A stretch of 6,730 nt of DNA from Candidatus Aerophobota bacterium (GTDB lineage: Bacteria; Aerophobota; Aerophobia; Aerophobales; B3-G15), in assembly GCA_014859225.1 (NCBI GenBank), contig JACUUP010000083.1, forward strand, positions 1 to 6,730. Direction: 5' to 3'. A program made the translations under genes and the position numbers. The notes beneath the pieces were generated by a model. The model saw only the letters and a list, made by a program, of their open reading frames with translations. It was not told the DNA's origin and did no database searches. Positions 5,782-6,730 of the stretch are shown one piece after another (the first letter of the stretch is position 1; each line of letters begins with the position of its first letter).

Positions 5782-6720
5782 CTATTTAACGCGCGTTGCA
5801 CACTCTTCCCAGGCAGGACAACCGATATCCTTGCATTGTCCACCTCCTCCCGGATAGAAAAGAGGTACTCCGTATTCTTCCACTCCGTAGTTTGCAATCA
5901 ACTCCTGCACCTCGTCTGATATGAGGAAATTGATAAGGTTGTTCGCCATGCGAATATCAACCCGGGCATGTTTCTCAGGATCTATGGCAAGTATCGCATA
6001 CACGTTGAGTAGAACCTCTCCCTCTGCAACCAGAGAAACAAGCTCTAAATCACCCACAAAAGCCAGAAATGTCCCGATATCCGTGAGGGTATACGCCTCC
6101 ATCTCGGATGCCATGAGTAGCGTAGGCCCCATTCCCCTGCCTGCCTCTACATACCAGGAGCCAGATTTTTGAACGTCACTGTAGGCATAACCTGCCTTTG
6201 ACCAGACTGTCTTTTCCCGGGCATGCGTTCCTGAACCGTCCCCCCTGGAGACAAATCTTATCTTATCCGGATTTGTCTGTCCTTCCATCATTAGTTTCTG
6301 AAACGCCTCTTCGGGTAACATATTTCGTATCCCGGCAGGGTCAATTTCTGGACCTACAAGTATAAAATAATTATAGGCAAAGCACCTGCGGTTTACCCCG
6401 TATCCTTGTTCTACAAAAGCATCTTCGCGCTGCCGGTCGTGAATGGCAATAACATCAACATCGCCTCGTTTTCCATATTCAAGTGCTATTCCCGTGCCTG
6501 CATATATAATATCCAGCTTAACATTAAACTTTTCTTCAAATGCAGGCTCAAGATATTCCCACAGACCCGTATCGTACAGACTCGTGGTCGTTGCAACCTT
6601 TAATCTTTGTCTTGCAAAAGCGCAGCCACCCTGTCCACCTACTCTACCCAAACAGTCCGTCAGCAGTAGTGCACTAAGTAGCAACATCCCCACACAAACC
6701 ATTTTCACGCACTTCCTCAC
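5782..6720 (-). CDS. tupA: Tungstate-binding protein of the TupABC transporter (extracytoplasmic)
   Basis: A 312-aa substrate-binding protein that captures tungstate outside the membrane. Diagnostic TupA elements are A43-T-T-T-S-L-Y-D-T-G-L (43-53), with TTTS as the oxyanion-binding loop, S158-R-G-D-G-S-G-T165, and AYTLTDIGTFLA (209-220). The last usually reads TDRGT; here Ile215 replaces the Arg. A basic start plus a hydrophobic core (V8-L20) forms a signal peptide. C23 after LTD is lipobox-like, but Asp at -1 is unusual, so lipoprotein or secreted forms are both possible. The C-terminal tail after LFYPGGGG contains three cysteines (C296, C301, C307), which is unusual for this family. The frame begins with GTG at 6720, only 2 nt from a GGAGG, so GTG 6708 or ATG 6702 may be the true start. 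The window edge cuts off the promoter. It is the first gene of tupABC-moaA, 10 bp before tupB. Confidence 0.92.
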   Translation of the reverse strand: MRKCVKMVCVGMLLLSALLLTDCLGRVGGQGGCAFARQRLKVATTTSLYDTGLWEYLEPAFEEKFNVKLDIIYAGTGIALEYGKRGDVDVIAIHDRQREDAFVEQGYGVNRRCFAYNYFILVGPEIDPAGIRNMLPEEAFQKLMMEGQTNPDKIRFVSRGDGSGTHAREKTVWSKAGYAYSDVQKSGSWYVEAGRGMGPTLLMASEMEAYTLTDIGTFLAFVGDLELVSLVAEGEVLLNVYAILAIDPEKHARVDIRMANNLINFLISDEVQELIANYGVEEYGVPLFYPGGGGQCKDIGCPAWEECATRVK

Positions 6721-6730
6721 TTCCTCCCTC

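Noticed and set aside
5772-5897. An upstream extension of tupB by 42 codons (start at ATG 5897).
   Set aside because: It would overlap tupA by 116 bp in another frame, and it adds hydrophilic sequence without family resemblance. ATG 5771 gives the normal TupB length.

Overview
All seven genes in this window lie on the minus strand, so transcription runs from the right edge to the left edge. The order of transcription is: tungstate ABC transporter (substrate-binding protein, permease, ATPase), MoaA, a short-chain dehydrogenase/reductase (SDR), a tungsten-type aldehyde ferredoxin oxidoreductase (AOR), and the first third of a thiamine-diphosphate E1 alpha subunit of the acetoin/pyruvate dehydrogenase kind, which runs off the left edge. 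Gene spacing is tight, at 4 to 20 bp, except for one 120 bp gap between moaA and the SDR gene.

The organism is most likely an anaerobic bacterium. AOR is an oxygen-sensitive, ferredoxin-linked tungstopterin enzyme. The Shine-Dalgarno sites (AGGAGG, AAGGAG) and the consensus TTGACA/TATAAT promoter are bacterial. Low-to-moderate GC and purine-rich ribosome binding sites would suit Firmicutes or a similar anaerobic lineage, but the sequence does not settle the phylum.

Right half (about 3033-6720): tupA-tupB-tupC imports tungstate, and moaA catalyses the first step of the pterin cofactor. Left half (1-2912): SDR, AOR and E1 alpha look like a carbon-oxidation module. The gap between the halves holds a perfect-consensus sigma-70-type promoter. 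Its -10 box sits inside a perfect 7-bp inverted repeat with a 9-bp spacer, a candidate operator. The catabolic half can therefore probably be transcribed separately from the tungsten supply half.

How the parts may work together (inference): tungstate uptake and MoaA support the tungstopterin cofactor of AOR. The E1 subunit, if it belongs to an acetoin dehydrogenase complex, would release acetaldehyde plus acetyl-CoA. AOR would oxidise the aldehyde to acetate while reducing ferredoxin, and the NAD-type SDR could feed the route from a diol or another secondary alcohol. The individual families are known. The possible novelty lies in their combination and in the promoter/operator. No RNA genes, mobile elements, CRISPR arrays or convincing intrinsic terminators were seen.
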